A stretch of 64,000 nucleotides of DNA from Bryobacterales bacterium (lineage in GTDB: Bacteria > Acidobacteriota > Terriglobia > Bryobacterales > UBA6623). Positions 45,864-55,669 of this stretch are shown here, piece by piece. Within the stretch, counting starts at the first letter, position 1; the number at the start of each line of letters is the position of its first letter. Where the stretch lies: assembly GCA_028819235.1 (NCBI GenBank), contig JAPPMC010000231.1, forward strand, positions 1 to 64,000. Direction: 5' to 3'. Both the position numbers and the translations under genes were made by a program. The notes under the pieces are model-generated. The model searched no databases. It was not told where the DNA came from and saw only the letters and a list, made by a program, of their open reading frames with translations.

Positions 45864-48800
45864 ATGGCCTTGTCTCGACCTGAGGCACCGACCGGTGCGG
45901 CATTGGGCCCTGCAGCGGGCGGACTTGTGCAAGGCCAGCGACGAATAGTGATCGCGGGGCGACTTGTTTTGGCTGCGCTTGGCCTGCTGTTGGCCAGCCT
46001 GATGCTTGTGGCCGGCATCGGGGCGCAGTCGTTCCAGGGCGGGATCCGCGGAACTGTTCAGGACGCGGGCGGAGGGGTAATACCGGGGGTGACCCTGACC
46101 CTTGAGGACGCCAACACGGGGACCGTGCGCCGCACGTCCTCCAACGAGACCGGCGAGTACTCGTTCGCCAACGTCAGCCCGGGCACCTATTCGATCCTCG
46201 CGGAACTGGAGGGCTTCGCAAGCTCACGCCACGAAGGGCTGGCCGTCGGCATTTCCGCCTCGCTGGTCGAGGACATCACCTTGGAACTCGGCGGTCTGGA
46301 CCAGACGCTTACGGTCAGCTCTGCGGCCCCAATGATCGAGAACGGCTCGGCGTCTGTCGCCTCCATGATCGACCGCAAGCAGATCGAGAGCCTTCCATCA
46401 CCCGGCCGGAACGTGTTCATCCTAGCGGTGACCACGCCGAACGTGGTCCACACCGGGAACCCAGTCTGGGTCAAGCAATCGGACCAGACCAACTCCTCGC
46501 TCCTGTCGCTGGGCGGAGGTCCCCTGCGGGGGAACAACTACACAATCGACGGCGTATCGATGACCGACTTGCGAAACCGCTCGGTCATCATCCCGATCTT
46601 CGAGGCGGTCGAGGAACTGAAGGTCCAAACCAATACCTACGACGCCGAGATGGGCCGGACCGGCGGGGGCGTGTTCAACACGATCCACCGCCGCGGCACA
46701 AACGAGTGGGCAGGTAGCGCGCACTACCAGTTCCGACCCGGCCAGCTGGACACGGTGTGGCGAAGGCTGGCGTACTTCCAGCAGCGGGACCTCGACAGGG
46801 GACTCATCGACCGCGATGATCTGGGCAGCGCACCCTACAACCTGGCCGGCGGCGCCTTCGGCGGCCCGATCCGGCGCGGCCGGACCTTCTTCTGGGTGGC
46901 GTCAGAGGGGTACTCGGACGATGCGATCGGCAACACCACGATCACTCTGCCGACGCCTGCCGAAGCGGCAGGAGACTTCTCCGAGACCGGCGCAACCATC
47001 TATGATCCGGCCAGTCTCGATTCCGGCGGCGCCAGATCGCCGCTGCCCAACAATCGCCTGCCGCGCGAACGCCTGGATCCCACCGGCACGGCCCTTGCGG
47101 GCCTGCTCTCGAGCCTTGGCCCGGGCGGACGCATCTCGACGTCCGGCATTCAGACCGTCCGAGCGATCCAGAGCACGGGCAACCTGAGCCACTCGGCTGG
47201 CGAGAAGTGGACCTTCTCCGGCACCTTCCTGCACTACCAGTCGCAGGAACCGCTGTTCGGCCACTACCAAGACCTGCTGAACTCCGACACTCGGCCAGCC
47301 TTCAGCATCGGGGCCTCGACGCTCGGCAGACGGGTCGAGGCACTCGCGCTGAACGCCAGCACGGTCCTGACGGCGTCGTCAGTGCTGACCATCCGCTTTG
47401 GGCAGACCTACTTCGACGACTCTTGGTCGAGCCCGGAGGTTGGCGAGCAGGACCTGAGGCAGCAGATCGGGATACAGGGCAGCTTCCTTGACAAGATCTA
47501 TGCGCAAGAGGGCTACGTGGGCCAGTTCCCCGCCATCAGCGTGACCGACTACGGAAACGGCGGCAGGACACACGGGGGGCGCACGAACGACGATGTCAAA
47601 TGGACGTCACGCGAAGCGAGCGGATCCTACTCTGTCCTCGTCGGCAACCACACGCTGAAGCTGGGCGCCCAGTGGAGGCGGCTGGGTCTCCGCAGCGCGA
47701 GCTTCGGCAACGGCTTCTCGATGGATTTTGCCAAGCGCTTTACGCAGGGCCCGGATCCGCTGCGGCCGGTCACAGGCTCGGGCAACGCCTTGGCGGAGCT
47801 TCTGCTCGGGATTCCAAACGGCGGGACTGCCACGCTGGCGACACCTGCCGATTTCTTCGTGGACTATTTCGGGGGATTCGTTCAGGACGACTGGCGGGTC
47901 TCTCCGGGCTTGGTTCTCAACCTCGGCCTGCGAGTCGAGCACGAGTCCGGCCTGCGGGAACACGGCAGCGACTTTGCGGTCGGCTGGGAACGGGGCAAGG
48001 CTTTCCCCGCTCAAATCGGCACGTCTGGGGACCTTGAGCAGTCCCTGCCTGGATTCCCGCTCAAGGGTGGCCTGATGTACGCCGGCGTAGACGGCAACCC
48101 GGACCATCAGTGGAATCCTCCGGCTGTCAAGCTCGGCCCGCGAGTGGGCTTCGCTTACTCGCTGGACTCGGCGACCGTCGTCCGCGGAGGGCTTGCGGTC
48201 TTCTGGGCCCCGTACGCGATCCCGCGCGACACCGGCGCCTCCTACACGGGGACCTACGGTTTCACGGCCGTCACGAACCTGCCCGCGAGCGTGGATGGCA
48301 TCGTGCCACCCGCGGCCACGGCCTCGAATCCGTTCCCGCACGGAATCCTCGATCCGACGGGCAACGCGAGCGGACGCTTCCAGAACATAGGTGGAGACGT
48401 GTACTTCAACGACCAGCACCGCGATTCGCCGTACATCACGAAATGGTCACTGGACGTTCAGCGCGAGATCAAGAACGACCTGGCCGTGAAGGTCGGATAT
48501 GTCGGCAGCCGGGGAACGGACCTGCCAATCGGCGGAACGCTCGACTCGGTCATCAACATCAACCAGCTGGCAGATCCGTACCTTGAGCTCGGAGACAGGC
48601 TGAACGACAGGCGAGAGAACCCCTTCCGCGGCGACGCCAGGTTCGGCGAATTCGCCGGCGAACCCCTGCTTCCGCTGGGACAGCTGCTGCGACCATTCCC
48701 GCATTTCCGGAACGTTTATGCGCGCCACGTCACGGCGGGCAAGTCGGCGTATCACAGTCTTCGCGCTGAACTCGAACGCCGCTTCGGCCGGTCGTGGGGA

Positions 48801-49473
48801 GCCCGGGTGAATTACACGCGTACCATCCATCACGACAACGTGTACGAGGACAACACCCTCGGGGAGAGCCTGACAGCGCAGATCTACAACACGCCGGATG
48901 CATGCGCGGCGGGGAAATGCCCGGTGCTCGAGTCCGACTACTCGCCTTCCCGGCTGCACGTGCCGCACCAAGCGAACATCAACCTCAACTACCAGACCAG
49001 GGCGAAAGGGCGGATCTTGGGCGGATGGGGGGTTTTCTGTGTCGGGGACGCTCAGAAGCGGCTTTCCGCTGGTGATCACCCAAAACGAGAATCCGCTGCA
49101 GGCGTACGGGTTCGGCCACCAGCGGCCGCAGACCGTGAGCGTCTCCGCGGCGGACGACCCCGGCATGGATCCGGAACGCTACCTGAGGGCGGACTCCATC
49201 GTCCCGACCGATGGATTGAGGATCAGCGGGGGGCCGCACACAACGGATGAGGCACGCACTCCCGCCCTGTTCAATTGGGACGCTTCGGCGGAGAAGAACA
49301 TTCGGCTGTCAGAGGACACCAGCATCACGCTGCGGTTCGAATTCATCAACGTCCTGAACAACGTCAACTGGCGCGGGCCCCGGACCGTATTCGGGTCCGA
49401 TGACTTCGGCAGCATTCCCGGCACGCGTGGGTTCCCCCGAACCTTCCAACTGATGGCCAAGATTGCTTTCTAG
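45864..49473 (+). pseudogene. TonB-dependent receptor interrupted by a one-base frameshift
   Basis: A carboxypeptidase-regulatory-like TonB receptor. A signal/anchor segment ('LVLAALGLLLASLMLVAGIG') is followed by 'GGIRGTVQDAGGGVIPGV', a plug ('GNNYTIDGVSMTDLRNRSVI') and a long barrel. The frame runs to a stop at 49250, but the last 70 codons of that frame lose similarity after 'RAKGRILGGWG'. The expected barrel end continues in the next frame up to 49473, finishing 'FQLMAKIAF' with the terminal Phe needed for insertion. Removing one G from the run of six G at 49027-49032 restores a continuous 1202-codon frame. It may be a pseudogene, a sequencing error or a slippage site. The start is uncertain (ATG 45864 or GTG 45948, the latter closer to the signal peptide). 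Confidence 0.85.
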
Positions 49474-49534
49474 CTCCGGCGCAGCGGTCGAGAGCAAGCT
49501 CTGTATCAGATCGAATCCGTAGCCAGTGACTCGA

Positions 49535-50518
49535 CTACGGTTGCGGTCGCTTGGTAAACCGGCGACCTCGCTCTGCCGCCTCCCGGCTGCGCGTCGCTCC
49601 GATCCGTGTGCCTTCGCCCAAGCGTTCCTCAACGTTCTCAACAGTCACAACGTCGAGGAATGCAATCCCGGCCGCCTGCGTCGCGTCCAGGACCGTTTGG
49701 CGCGCCTGCTCGACAACCTGCGGATACGGCGGATCGTGGATCTCCGGATATCCGAGAGAGAGACCCATGTCGCCAGGACCCCATTCCGCGTATCCGACAC
49801 CCGGCACGCTCGCTGAATCCTCGGCAACGGCCAATGCGTACCTGTCCTCGATCTTCAGCCCGATCAGGATCTCTCCTTCCGGATTCAAAGGCCAGACATC
49901 CGCCCGGCGCATGTATTCCTGTGGGGACAGCCCCCATATTTGGGCCGCGTTCGCTTGACCTCCGTTACCGCGCAGCCCCTCCTCGAGCGGCCCTCCGTCC
50001 ACACCTTGACGGTGATGGGGAAAACGGGCCGCCCGAACAAACTCTCGAACGGCCGCCGGATCGCGCGCATGACAGAGCGTAACCCCGTGCACCCCAGCAG
50101 CGAGAATCTGCTGCACGACCCAGTGATTCGCACGCACCGTCGCGGCATCGTACCCGCTAAACGGAACGACCACTTGGACGGCCGGCGTGCGGTGTCCGCT
50201 GGGCGTCGGCCCGCCTTGTACCAGCCCGGCCATGAACTCGCGAAGCTCGGCCACATCGTAGGGGCCGAACTCCATCTCGTAGATGATCAGATCCGCCCAG
50301 GTCTGCGCTAAACGAAGACCCTCTTTGAACCCGCCCTGGCTGCCGCCGCGGCCTTCGGTGAAGTAGTAGATCGGCTGATCTTGAGCGAGCAGTTCGATCG
50401 CCTTGTTGATGCGGGTCGGCTTGGGAAGAGGGTTTTCGTCTGCGGCGAACAAGAATGCCGCTCCGGCGACAACTGGCAGTGCCCAACCACCCCGAAAGAC
50501 CAACGTCCGTTTTCTCAT
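49535..50518 (-). CDS. Exported HpcH/HpaI aldolase family protein
   Basis: The 327-residue product resembles 2-keto-3-deoxy/HpaI-type class II aldolases. It has 'VQVVVPFSGYDAATVRANHW', 'VHGVTLCHARDPAAV', 'ILIGLKIEDRYAL' with the metal-binding Glu, and 'VGYAEWGPGDMGLSLGYP' with the metal-binding Asp. Unlike the cytoplasmic enzymes it has an N-terminal signal or anchor segment ('WALPVVAGAAFLFAADE'). The ATG chosen has GGAG 9 bases upstream; the ATG five codons earlier has none. It is convergent with the frameshifted TonB receptor and divergent from the Gfo/Idh/MocA gene. Confidence 0.85.
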   Translation of the reverse strand: MRKRTLVFRGGWALPVVAGAAFLFAADENPLPKPTRINKAIELLAQDQPIYYFTEGRGGSQGGFKEGLRLAQTWADLIIYEMEFGPYDVAELREFMAGLVQGGPTPSGHRTPAVQVVVPFSGYDAATVRANHWVVQQILAAGVHGVTLCHARDPAAVREFVRAARFPHHRQGVDGGPLEEGLRGNGGQANAAQIWGLSPQEYMRRADVWPLNPEGEILIGLKIEDRYALAVAEDSASVPGVGYAEWGPGDMGLSLGYPEIHDPPYPQVVEQARQTVLDATQAAGIAFLDVVTVENVEERLGEGTRIGATRSREAAERGRRFTKRPQP

Positions 50519-50825
50519 CGTCTTTGGCTCCATGAATTCGCGAGTGACTCAACTGTACCCGCTCACACCCTTGGTCTCGATCAGCCGTAGCGGTCCATCA
50601 TCGAGGTTGGAACAGCGGAAGACCGCGACTGCTCCCACGATGATTGCGCCGGCGGTGACGCTTCTCACGGCGAAGTAGCCGACACTCGACGCGCTGGTGA
50701 CAAGATGTGCCAAGCCAATCTCTTGGTCGGGTGCCCATCGAACGATTCGATCCGAACCGCTCTGGACGCTGTACGATGTAGCCGGATTCGGCTCGGCCCC
50801 GACCAAGCCACCATAGAGGACCGTC
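50519..50825. other. 307-bp divergent intergenic region
   Basis: This stretch separates the HpcH/HpaI gene (leftward) from the Gfo/Idh/MocA gene (rightward) and should carry both promoters. A leftward frame of 92 codons (50549-50827) contains one hydrophobic segment, but its start coincides with the opposite gene's start and it has no ribosome binding site, so I do not call it. GAGG lies 7 bases before the rightward ATG at 50826. Confidence 0.4.
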
Positions 50826-52151
50826 ATGGACAGAATCGACCGACGAACGTTTGTGGGCATCGCCGCCGCTCTTGCCGCCGCTGAGACGCGGGCCGCCGAG
50901 ATGCCTGTCCGCGTGGGGATCATCGGCGCGGGCAGCCGCGGTTCATCCCTGCTGCGCCCGTTGCTTGATCTGCCAGGAATTGAAGTCTCGGCGATATGCG
51001 ATCTCGACGACAACGCGGCAGCGAAGGCGCGCAAGGCCTGCGTGGATGCCGGGAAACCACAGCCCACGATCTACGCGCGCGGCCCCGAGGACTACCGTCG
51101 CCTTCTAGACGTCGAAGACTTGGACGGCGTGATTGTCGCGACGCCGTGGGAATGGCACGCAACGATGGGTGTCGCGGCCCTCGAAGCAGGAAAAGCCGCT
51201 GCCATCGAGGTCCCGGCGGCGATCACGGTCGACGAGTGCTGGCAGCTTGTCGAAACGGCTGAGCGGACGGGCGTGTCCGCAACGATGCTCGAGAACTGGG
51301 TATATCGCCGTGAGCCACTGGCTGTACTAAACATCGCGCGTGCCGGGCTGCTGGGAGACATCGTGTATTGCGAATCCGGGTACGGTCACGATGTCCGGGG
51401 CGTAATGTTCGACTCACGGTTCGCCGACAAGGGTGACCTGAGGTGGCGCGGAGAGCACTCGATCACCCGTAACGGGAACCTGTATCCCACCCACCAGTTC
51501 GCCCCTGTCGCGATGCTGATGGACATCAACCATGGGACTCGCATTGAGTCCGTGATCGCGATGGGCGGCGTCTCCCGAGGCATGAACCAATACGCCGAGG
51601 ACCGGTGGGGTGCCGATCACCCGAACGCGAAGCGCGATTACGTCAACTCCGATCGCACGAACGTCCTAGTGCAACTGGAGGACGGGCGCACGGCGCTGAA
51701 CTTCCACGACATCCAAAGCTGGCATCCCCGTGACGACGGACACAAGTATCAGGGGACAAAGGGCATGGTCCGCTGGCCGTTCCCGGGGGAGGGCTCGATC
51801 TGGGTGCAGGAACGGCACTGGGACGGCAAGGCGATAGACGCCCGGCAGTGGCATTCGCTGAACCCGTTCCTGGACGAGTTCGACCATCCCATCTGGAAGA
51901 TGTACAGCGAGCGAGCTCTGCGGTTCGGACACAGCGGCGCGGATTGGATGGAACTGCGCGGTTGGACGGAGAGCTTGCGACACGGGACGCCGCCACCGGT
52001 GTCGATCGTTGACGCGGTGACGTGGAGCGCGATCGGCCCCCTGAGCGAGCGATCGATCGCCGCCAAGTCTAAGGCGGTGGAGATGCCGGATTTCTCGAAG
52101 GGCAAGTGGAGTACGAATCCGAAGTTCGAACTGCGCTGGCAGTGGGTATAG
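50826..52151 (+). CDS. Exported Gfo/Idh/MocA oxidoreductase, GH109-like
   Basis: The 441-residue protein starts with a Tat-type signal ('DRRTFVGIAAALAAAETRA'), then the Rossmann motif 'VRVGIIGAGSRGSSLL', 'AICDLDDNAAAKARKA', 'DLDGVIVATPWEWHATMGVA' and 'KAAAIEVPAAITVDECWQL'. The C-terminal half has 'NGNLYPTHQFAPVAMLMDIN', characteristic of the GH109 branch that removes terminal N-acetylgalactosamine by an NAD-dependent mechanism. The activity is inferred only from family resemblance. The sulfatase gene follows after 12 bp, suggesting degradation of a sulfated glycan. Confidence 0.88.
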   Translation: MDRIDRRTFVGIAAALAAAETRAAEMPVRVGIIGAGSRGSSLLRPLLDLPGIEVSAICDLDDNAAAKARKACVDAGKPQPTIYARGPEDYRRLLDVEDLDGVIVATPWEWHATMGVAALEAGKAAAIEVPAAITVDECWQLVETAERTGVSATMLENWVYRREPLAVLNIARAGLLGDIVYCESGYGHDVRGVMFDSRFADKGDLRWRGEHSITRNGNLYPTHQFAPVAMLMDINHGTRIESVIAMGGVSRGMNQYAEDRWGADHPNAKRDYVNSDRTNVLVQLEDGRTALNFHDIQSWHPRDDGHKYQGTKGMVRWPFPGEGSIWVQERHWDGKAIDARQWHSLNPFLDEFDHPIWKMYSERALRFGHSGADWMELRGWTESLRHGTPPPVSIVDAVTWSAIGPLSERSIAAKSKAVEMPDFSKGKWSTNPKFELRWQWV

Positions 52152-52163
52152 CGGGAGAAAGTC

Positions 52164-53570
52164 ATGCCTCAATCGGTCAATCGACGCTCGTTTCTCGGCG
52201 CATCCGGAGGGCTGGGACTGCTGGGGAGCGCCTCGGCGGCCCGGCAGGCCTTGGCCCAAGCCGGATCCGGTTCCGATCCGTCGGGCAGCCAAGACCCTCC
52301 GAACTTTCTGTTCATCCTGCTTGACAAGTGCCGCCGCGACGCCATCGGCGCGTATGGTCGCTCGGATGTCCACACGCCAAACATCGATCGACTGGCCGCG
52401 GACGGAATCCGATTTGACAACTGCTACGCTCCGCAGCCACTTTGCGGCCCATGCCGGGCCTCGATCCTCACAGGAAAGTACCCCCACGAGCACGGAATGC
52501 GGAAGAACACGTATCCCTACGTGCCGAGCGGATCGAACAATGTCTACCAAGAACCGATACCCGATCCATTCGGCGATCCGCGATTCGACCTATGGGATAA
52601 CTTTCCGCACTTCCTCAATAACGCCGGCTACCGCACCGCACACATTGGCAAGTGGCACTTGGGAGAAAGAAACCCGGGGTTCTTCGATGTCTGGAAGAGC
52701 TTCAACTCGCAAATCCACCATTGGCTGGGCGAGCCGCACAAGTCCCGCTACAGGCCAACCGTTCAGACCGACAGTGCCGTCGAGTTCATAGAGGAGAACG
52801 CTGACCGGCCGTTTTTCCTGTACCAGTCCTACTACTCTCCACACGAGCCGAACAACCCCCCGAAGAGGTTCCACAAACCGTACGAGGGCAAGGACGTTGA
52901 GCACGAGGAGTACTACGCTTCGGTCACAGCGCTCGATGAGGAGATCGGACGAATGATTGATGCGCTGCGAAGCAGCGATGTACTCGACAACACATTCATC
53001 ATCCTCACCACCGAGCACGGACGGACGTGGATCGACCGCCCTGGAACACTGGCGGGGATGAGCATTGCGTACGACGAGGCCGCCCGTCTGCCGCTGATCA
53101 TGCACTACCCCAGAGTCCTCCCTGCTGGCGTCGTCTGGCAGTCGGGCGTGAGTTCCGTGGACCTCATGCCAACGATCATGGACGCCGCAGGTCTCTATGG
53201 CCGGCTTGACGAGGACTATTCGGACCGCAGCCTGATTGCCGACTTGGTTAGCGGACAAGACGAATGGAATCGGGAGATCGTCATCCAGAACATCTCGCAA
53301 AAGGGCATTGACGGGGTCTTGTTCGAAGAGCGCGCCATTCGCACTGAGCGCTGGAAACTGATCTTGCGCGACTTTCAGGCTTGGCCTCGTATGCGGGTTG
53401 ACGAGCTGTACGACATGGAGGATGATCCCGGCGAGACGAAGAACTTGGTCTCAGCCCGGCCGGACGTTGTGAAGCAACTGGCGGGGAGGCTCGCCAAGTG
53501 GGGCGACGAGCATGAGGATGCGTTGGCCGTCAAGCTAGGTCGCAGGACTATAGGCGAACGGCCGGACTAA
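52164..53570 (+). CDS. Exported Cys-type sulfatase
   Basis: The 468-residue arylsulfatase-family protein has a Tat-type signal ('NRRSFLGASGGLGLLGSASA'), metal ligands in 'FLFILLDKCRRDAIGAYG' (less typical than the usual DD), the formylglycine motif 'LCGPCRASILTGKYPHEHG' (C-x-P-x-R), 'HIGKWHLG', and 'IILTTEHGRTW'. The replacement of the usual paired Asp by 'DK' near the N-terminus is noted; activity depends on maturation of the Cys. GGGAGAAA precedes the ATG. It forms a unit with the upstream Gfo/Idh/MocA gene. Confidence 0.9.
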   Translation: MPQSVNRRSFLGASGGLGLLGSASAARQALAQAGSGSDPSGSQDPPNFLFILLDKCRRDAIGAYGRSDVHTPNIDRLAADGIRFDNCYAPQPLCGPCRASILTGKYPHEHGMRKNTYPYVPSGSNNVYQEPIPDPFGDPRFDLWDNFPHFLNNAGYRTAHIGKWHLGERNPGFFDVWKSFNSQIHHWLGEPHKSRYRPTVQTDSAVEFIEENADRPFFLYQSYYSPHEPNNPPKRFHKPYEGKDVEHEEYYASVTALDEEIGRMIDALRSSDVLDNTFIILTTEHGRTWIDRPGTLAGMSIAYDEAARLPLIMHYPRVLPAGVVWQSGVSSVDLMPTIMDAAGLYGRLDEDYSDRSLIADLVSGQDEWNREIVIQNISQKGIDGVLFEERAIRTERWKLILRDFQAWPRMRVDELYDMEDDPGETKNLVSARPDVVKQLAGRLAKWGDEHEDALAVKLGRRTIGERPD

Positions 53571-54079
53571 TCCTTCCGGGTTGGATCGCTCGCCTGGGTC
53601 TGGCAGGACTTGGTCGTGCCACCGCGCCGATGGGCGCAACAACGTGAGCCCAACCTCACTGAGTTCGGCCGAACACGTAACGCCCATCCCACGCCGGAAT
53701 CCGCGATCAACGCTACGGGAGTGGTCTGGACTACGGGAATTGCCGCCCTGTTGAGGTCGTCGATGCCTTGGCTGCAACGCTTTGGGGCAGCGTCGCTTTG
53801 CAGGGCTTACCGGACCAAGGAAGACGGTCCGTTGCTAATCAGCCCAAGACTGGGACTGGCAGTACCGGGTGAGGCGCCTCGGCGGTTGAGTCCTCGATCG
53901 GGTGCGCTTGCTCGGTTCCTCAGGGAAATGTGCCGCGATAGGGCCATCTCCCGCCACATCCTTGACCGTCAACGAAGGTGTGCGATGTCGCTGCTCTCAA
54001 CTCTGGGGCACGGGAGGCCGAACTGAGGCCCACGACCGAACGCGACGTGCCGCTGCCTTCCTGTGACAATGCTTGAACG
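53571..54079. other. 509-bp stretch without a recognised gene
   Basis: One plus-strand frame of 138 codons (53610-54026) crosses it, but its composition is not protein-like, it has no ribosome binding site and I recognise no motif. No repeat or RNA gene is seen. A GACAAT at 54065-54070 lies 9 bases before the GIY-YIG gene and may be its -10. Confidence 0.45.
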
Positions 54080-54787
54080 ATGATCTCGCGGCTTGACCAT
54101 CTGAAGCAGTTCTATGGATTGCTGGGTGAGCTTGAGCACCGCCTGAGGGGAACGCGGAGGCTGTCGGATTGCAGCGCCAGAGCGGGGTGGCCGAAGCGCG
54201 GGGTCTACTTCTTCACCGAGCCTGGCGAGATCCGGTCGGACTCCGGCAAGGGTCCCCGCGTCGTCCGTGTTGGGACTCACGCCCTCAAGCCGGGGGCCAA
54301 GAGCACGCTCTGGAGCCGTCTCCGGCAACACAAGGGGTCGGCGAAGTCCGGATCGGGAAACCACAGGGGATCGATCTTCAGGCTGATCGTGGGAGCAGCG
54401 CTGATCAAGCGGGATTCGGTCCATTGTCCGACATGGGAGAAGTTCAGAAGCCACGCGCCACCCGAGGTTCGGAAGTCGGAGCGGCCGGCGGAGCAAGAAG
54501 TGAGCACGGCGATCGGAGCGATGCCCTTTCTTTGGCTATCGGTTGACGACGAGCCGGGGCCCGACAGCCGACGCGGATTCATCGAACGGAATTCGATCGC
54601 ACTTCTGAGCAACTACGGCAAGCGGCCGCTCGATCCGCCATCCCGTGTCTGGCTTGGTCAGGATTGCAACCGCAAGAGGGTGCGATGCTCGGGTCTGTGG
54701 AATTCCAATCACGTGGATGAAGACTACGATCCGGAGTTTCTTGAGGTACTGAAGAGGCTAGTCGCCGCGACGGAGAAGCCGTCGTGA
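54080..54787 (+). CDS. GIY-YIG nuclease-like protein
   Basis: The 235-residue product has a divergent GIY-YIG fold. 'RGVYFFTEPGE' (residues 40-50) is the GIY strand, 'RVVRVGTHALK' (60-70) the YIG strand, then 'STLWSRLRQHKG' with R80 and H84, and 'FIERNSIALLSNYG' with E169 as the likely catalytic metal-binding Glu and N178 near the end. Members cleave DNA; the specificity of this branch is unknown. It overlaps the next gene by 4 bases (GTGA), so the two are made together. No Shine-Dalgarno; GACAAT lies 9 bases upstream of the ATG. Confidence 0.75.
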   Translation: MISRLDHLKQFYGLLGELEHRLRGTRRLSDCSARAGWPKRGVYFFTEPGEIRSDSGKGPRVVRVGTHALKPGAKSTLWSRLRQHKGSAKSGSGNHRGSIFRLIVGAALIKRDSVHCPTWEKFRSHAPPEVRKSERPAEQEVSTAIGAMPFLWLSVDDEPGPDSRRGFIERNSIALLSNYGKRPLDPPSRVWLGQDCNRKRVRCSGLWNSNHVDEDYDPEFLEVLKRLVAATEKPS

Positions 54788-55455
54788 TCGTAGTGATCCA
54801 ATGCGCGGCGAGAAAGCGCCACGATGCGGGCCATCTCAGAACGCCCGATGGCCGACCGATCATGTTCGTCGCGAATCCGGCCGCCGCGCCCGTCGGCGAC
54901 GGGTTCAAGTACGCCCGGCCGGACGACCCGTCCCATGCCGACGGCAGGTCCTGGCGCGACGTCCTCGAGGCGTACAACAGCCACTCAGGCAAAAACCCGC
55001 TTGGGCTCCTGCCGGCGTGGCAGCACTATGCCAACAGGACATACGGATTCTTGGCGAAGCACGAGTTCCTTGGTCTCGATCGGCTCTTCATCCTCTCCGC
55101 CGGATGGGGGCTGATTCCTGCGAGCTTTCTGACTCCCAACTACGACATTACGTTCAGCAAGGCCAAGAACGTGCAGCCGTTCAAGCGGAGGCGTCAACAG
55201 GATTCCTATCGGGACTTCTGCATGTTGCCGTCCAGCGTCCTCGATCCGATCGTGTTCCTTGGGGGAAAAGACTATATCCGCTTGGTCTGTGATCTGACCG
55301 CGGATTCGGGGAGAGACCGAACGGTCTTCTATGCGGGGCGAGAGCCTGCGGCTCCCGGCTGCACTCTCTGCAGCTTCGGAAAGCCGTACACGAATTGGCA
55401 TTATCAGTGCGCGAAGGCTCTGCTGGAAGGAAGATCTCCACTTGGCAAGGTCTGA
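54784..55455 (+). CDS. Protein with DUF6884-like signature, partner of GIY-YIG protein
   Basis: The 223-residue product begins 'MIVVIQCAARKRHDAGHLRT', has 'NPLGLLPAWQHYANRTYGFL' and 'RLFILSAGWGLIPASFLTPN' followed by 'YDITFSKAKNVQPFKRRR', then 'PIVFLGGKDYIRLVCDL' and 'GKPYTNWHYQCAKALLEG'. The ILSA-x2-GL ... P-x-YD arrangement parallels the DUF6884 protein at 41778-42275 (ILSAKHGLL ... DPYDL), so both may share a fold. No function is established. The GTG start overlaps the GIY-YIG stop. Reading frame and composition support a real gene. Confidence 0.7.
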   Translation: MIVVIQCAARKRHDAGHLRTPDGRPIMFVANPAAAPVGDGFKYARPDDPSHADGRSWRDVLEAYNSHSGKNPLGLLPAWQHYANRTYGFLAKHEFLGLDRLFILSAGWGLIPASFLTPNYDITFSKAKNVQPFKRRRQQDSYRDFCMLPSSVLDPIVFLGGKDYIRLVCDLTADSGRDRTVFYAGREPAAPGCTLCSFGKPYTNWHYQCAKALLEGRSPLGKV

Positions 55456-55669
55456 CCGATTGCTGGTCGGCCCCAGGCGGCGCGACGGAATCGCAGACAT
55501 CGATCAAGTGGTGGCCGGAGGCGGACCTGCCGTGCGCGTTGGCCGTTCTGCCGAGGTCTCTGGTGCCTGTGTCGCTAGCGAGCGCCGCCTGTCGAGCGGA
55601 CACCGTGCTCGGCCCTCTCTCGATGGCGTCTCGTGGTTCCCTCCGGCGCTGGCAGATTCGACGGTGGCC

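Noticed and set aside
49033-49250. The out-of-frame C-terminus of the second TonB receptor as a genuine alternative ending
   Set aside because: It is Arg/Ala-rich, lacks barrel strands and the terminal aromatic residue, while the +1 frame continues the barrel perfectly.
50549-50827. A 92-codon minus-strand frame with one hydrophobic segment in the divergent region
   Set aside because: Its start codon coincides with the start of the Gfo/Idh/MocA gene, it has no Shine-Dalgarno and no recognisable family.
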